Shown here one piece after another: positions 60,053 through 64,000 of a stretch of DNA of 64,000 nucleotides. Made by a program: the position numbers and the translations under genes. The number at the start of each line of letters is the position of its first letter. Within the stretch, counting starts at the first letter, position 1. Under the pieces are notes generated by a model. It was not told where the DNA came from, did no database searches, and worked only from the letters and a program-made list of their open reading frames with translations. Source of the stretch: Trileptium ribeirensis (Eukaryota > Nematoda > Enoplea > Enoplida > Thoracostomopsidae); the NCBI GenBank assembly GCA_030248225.1, contig JASANE010012862.1:1-64000 (forward strand), read 5' to 3'.

Positions 60053-63000
60053 AAAATACATAACAATCACAAGCAACAATAACCAGTTACACTAGTTGAC
60101 CAACCAACAAACGTTTAACTACAAAACGCCATAATGTCAGAGTTCGGACGAATGTATTTATGAGAGACGTACATATAGATAGGTAAGGATAGCAATATTA
60201 TGTTAGACTAATACATAACAATCACAAGCAACAATAACCAGTTACAATAGTTGACCAACCAACAAACGTTTAACTACAAAACGCCATAATGTCAGAGTTC
60301 GGACGAATGTATTTATGAGAGACGTACATATAGATAGGTAAGGATAGCAATATTATGTTAGACTAATACATAACAATCACAAGCAACAATAACCAGTTAC
60401 AATAGTTGACCAACCAACAAACGTTTAACTACAAAACGCCATAATGTCAGAGTTCGGACGAATGTATTTATGAGAGACGTACATATAGATAGGTAAGGAT
60501 AGCAATATTATGTTAGACTAATACATAACAATCACAAGCAACAATAACCAGTTACAATAGTTGACCAACCAACAAACGTTTAACTACAAAACGGCATAAT
60601 GTCAGAGTTCGGACGAATGTATTTATGAGAGACGTACATATAGATAGGTAAGGATAGCAATATTATGTTAGACTAATACATAACAATCACAAGCAACAAT
60701 AACCAGTTACAATAGTTGACCAACCAACAAACGTTTAACTACAAAACGCCATAATGTCAGAGTTCGGACGAATGTATTTATGAGAGACGTACATATAGAT
60801 AGGTAAGGATAGCAATATTATGTTAGACTAATACATAACAATCACAAGCAGCAATAACCAGTTACAATAGTTGACCAACCAACAAACGTTTAACTACAAA
60901 ACGCCATAATGTCAGAGTTCGGACGAATGTATTTATGAGAGACGTACATATAGATAGGTAAGGATAGCAATATTATGTTAGACTAATACATAACAATCAC
61001 AAGCAACAATAACCAGTTACAATAGTTGACCAACCAACAAACGTTTAACTACAAAACGCCATAATGTCAGAGTTCGGACGAATGTATTTATGAGAGACGT
61101 ACATATAGATAGGTAAGGATAGCAATATTATGTTAGACTAATACATAACAATCACAAGCAACAATAACCAGTTACAACAGTTGACCAACCAACAAACGTT
61201 TAACTACAAAACGCCATAATGTCAGAGTTCGGACGAATGTATTTATGAGAGACGTACATATAGATAGGTAAGGATAGCAATATTATGTTAGACTAATACA
61301 TAACAATCACAAGCAACAATAACCAGTTACAATAGTTGACCAACCAACAAACGTTTAACTACAAAACGCCATAATGTCAGAGTTCGGACGAATGTATTTA
61401 TGAGAGACGTACATATAGATAGGTAAGGATAGCAATATTATGTTAGACTAATACATAACAATCACAAGTAACAATAACCAGTTACAATAGTTGACCAACC
61501 AACAAACGTTTAACTACAAAACGCCATAATGTCAGAGTTCGGACGAATGTATTTATGAGAGACGTACATATAGATAGGTAAGGATAGCAATATTATGTTA
61601 GACTAATACATAACAATCACAAGCAACAATAACCAGTTACAATAGTTGACCAACCAACAAACGTTTAACTACAAAACGCCATAATGTCAGAGTTCGGGCG
61701 AATGTATTTATGAGAGACGTACATATAGACAGGTAAGGATAGCAATATTATGTTAGACTAATACATAACAATCACAAGCAACAATAACCAGTTACAATAG
61801 TTGACCAACCAACAAACGTTTAACTACAAAACGCCATAATGTCAGAGTTCGGACGAATGTATTTATGAGAGACGTACATATAGATAGGTAAGGATAGCAA
61901 TATTATGTTAGACTAATACACAACAATCACAAGCAACAATAACCAGTTACAATAGTTGACCAACCAACAAACGTTTAACTACAAAACGCCATAATGTCAG
62001 AGTTCGGACGAATGTATTTATGAGAGACGTACATATAGATAGGTAAGGATAGCAATATTATGTTAAACTAATACATAACAATCACAAGCAACAATAACCA
62101 GTTACAATAGTTGACCAACCAACAAACGTTTAACTACAAAACGCCATAATGTCAGAGTTCGGACGAATGTATTTATGAGAGACGTACATATAGATAGGTA
62201 AGGATAGCAATATTATGTTAGACTAATACATAACAATCACAAGCAACAATAACCAGTTACAATAGTTGACCAACCAACAAACGTTTAACTACAAAACGCC
62301 ATAATGTCAGAGTTCGGACGAATGTATTTATGAGAGACGTACATATAGATAGGTAAGGATAGCAATATTATGTTAGACTAATACATAACAATCACAAGCA
62401 ACAATAACCAGTTACAATAGTTGACCAACCAACAAACGTTTAACTACAAAACGCAATAATGTCAGAGTTCGGACGAATGTATTTATGAGAGACGTACATA
62501 TAGATAGGTAAGGATAGCAATATTATGTTAGACTAATACATAACAATCACAAGCAACAATAACCAGTTACAATAGTTGACCAACCAACAAACGTTTAACT
62601 ACAAAACGCCATAATGTCAGAGTTCGGACGAATGTATTTATGAGAGACGTACATATAGATAGGTAAGGATAGCAATATTATGTTAGACTAATACATAACA
62701 ATCACAAGCAACAATAACCAGTTACAATAGTTGACCAACCAACAAACGTTTAACTACAAAACGCCATAATGTCAGAGTTCGGACGAATGTATTTATGAGA
62801 GACGTACATATAGATAGGTAAGGATAGCAATATTATGTTAGACTAATACATAACAATCACAAGCAACAATCACCAGTTACAATAGTTGACCAACCAACAA
62901 ACGTTTAACTACAAAACGCCATAATGTCAGAGTTCGGACGAATGTATTTATGAGAGACGTACATATAGATAGGTAAGGATAGCAATATTATGTTAGACTA

Positions 63001-63935
63001 ATACATAACAATCACAAGCAACAATAACCAGTTACAATAGTTGACCAACCAACAAACGTTTAACTACAAAACGCCATAATGTCAGAGTTCGGACGAATGT
63101 ATTTATGAGAGACGTACATATAGATAGGTAAGGATAGCAATATTATGTTAGACTAATACATAACAATCACAAGCAACAATAACCAGTTACTATAGTTGAC
63201 CAACCAACAAACGTTTAACTACAAAACGCCATAATGTCAGAGTTCGGACGAATGTATTTATGAGAGACGAACATATAGATAGGTAAGGATAGCAATATTA
63301 TGTTAGACTAATACATAACAATCACAAGCAACAATAACCAGTTACAATAGTTGACCAACCAACAAACGTTTAACTACAAAACGCCATAATGTCAGAGTTC
63401 GGACGAATGTATTTATGAGAGACGTACATATAGATAGGTAAGGATAGCAATATTATGTTAGAATAATACATAACAATCACAAGCAACAATAACCAGTTAC
63501 AATAGTTGACCAACCAAGCAAACGTTTAACTACAAAACGCCATAATGTCAGAGTTCGGACGAATGTATTTATGAGAGACGTACATATAGATAGGTAAGGA
63601 TAGCAATATTATGTTAGACTAATACATAACAATCACAAGCAACAATAACCAGTTACAATAGTTGACCAACCAACAAACGTTTAACTACAAAACGTCATAA
63701 TGTCAGAGTTCGGACAAATGTATTTATGAGAGACGTACATATAGATAGGTAAGGATAGCAATATTATGTTAGACTAATACATAACAATCACAAGCAACAA
63801 TAACCAGTTACAATAGTTGACCAACCAACAAACGTTTAACTACAAAACGCCATGTCAGAGTAAGTTCGGACGAATGTATTTATGAGAGACGTACATATAG
63901 ATAGGTAAGGATAGCAATATTATGTTAGACTAATA
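60053..63935. repeat. 155-bp satellite, 25 copies
   Basis: The period is exactly 155 (AGGTAAGGATAGC at 60181, 60336, 60491 and onward). Units are almost identical, typically 0-2 changes each; the last unit has a small indel near 63852. Sequence includes AACCAGTTACAATAGTTGAC and GTATTTATGAGAGACGTACA. It lies in the upstream intron or flank of gene 2. Confidence 0.95.
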
Positions 63936-64000
63936 GGATAGATCTAATCCGGAGTACAGCTGACTGTGGAGGCCTCTCGGCCTGTGATAAAATAATTTTT
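63936..64000. other. Right edge of the window
   Basis: Unique sequence. On the - strand TTATTTTATCACAG could be an acceptor, but the following stretch has no clear donor, so no exon is called. Confidence 0.3.

Noticed and set aside
63940..63990. Possible further upstream exon of gene 2 on the - strand
   Set aside because: An acceptor-like CACAG exists but no donor gives the needed phase-1 exit with an open frame before the satellite.

Overview
This is a eukaryotic, almost certainly animal, genomic window. It is AT-rich, its coding sequence is cut into short exons with GT-AG introns, and most of the DNA is transposon debris, inverted repeats and minisatellites. The retroelement types (an I/LOA/R1-like LINE, an RTE-like LINE and a third RT lineage) fit an invertebrate, but I cannot name the phylum. 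There is no rRNA, intact tRNA, CRISPR array or bacterial-style operon.

Two host genes are supported. Gene 1 (+ strand) has exons at 8231-8345 and 8809-8944, then three homologous alternative exons at 10432-10944, 11681-12181 and 20586-21083, and possibly a 57-base exon at 33964-34020. Reading phases fit throughout (1>2, 2>0, then 0>0). The three homologous exons are open over 166-171 codons and look like a tandemly duplicated cassette or mutually exclusive exon set. Gene 2 (- strand) has four exons, read in the order 59151-58876, 58466-58356, 52848-52576 and 52080-51773. All internal exons are phase 1-1, and together they encode the Gln/Pro/Gly-rich C-terminus of a protein I cannot identify. 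The two genes converge.

Layout: 11-7753 is a 7.7-kb foldback structure (two ~3.5-kb inverted arms), with a roughly 200-base nearly T-free insertion in one arm. 8.2-21.1 kb holds gene 1 exons, a dispersed repeat and a 1.6-kb TIR element (18013-19616). 21.3-31.4 kb is nested transposons: a fragment of the first foldback family, an I/LOA/R1-like LINE, a hAT-like element, a decayed third-lineage RT with a small TIR element inside it, and a 5'-truncated RTE-like LINE on the - strand. 32414-36479 is a second foldback structure whose arms are inverted minisatellite arrays and whose loop holds the candidate 57-base exon. 38.4-50.3 kb has several minisatellites (62, 108, ~60 and 42 bp), a GC-richer unassigned block, a 478-bp MITE with TAG target duplications and a piggyBac-like MITE. 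51.8-59.2 kb is gene 2, with a second, inverted copy of the 1.6-kb TIR element in its large intron. 59469-59920 is a MITE with a 5-bp target duplication, and 60053-63935 is a 25-copy, 155-bp satellite.

Host-gene calls rest on splice signals, phase agreement, composition and exon homology, not on recognised protein domains. Transposon calls rest on motifs, terminal inverted repeats and target duplications read by eye.
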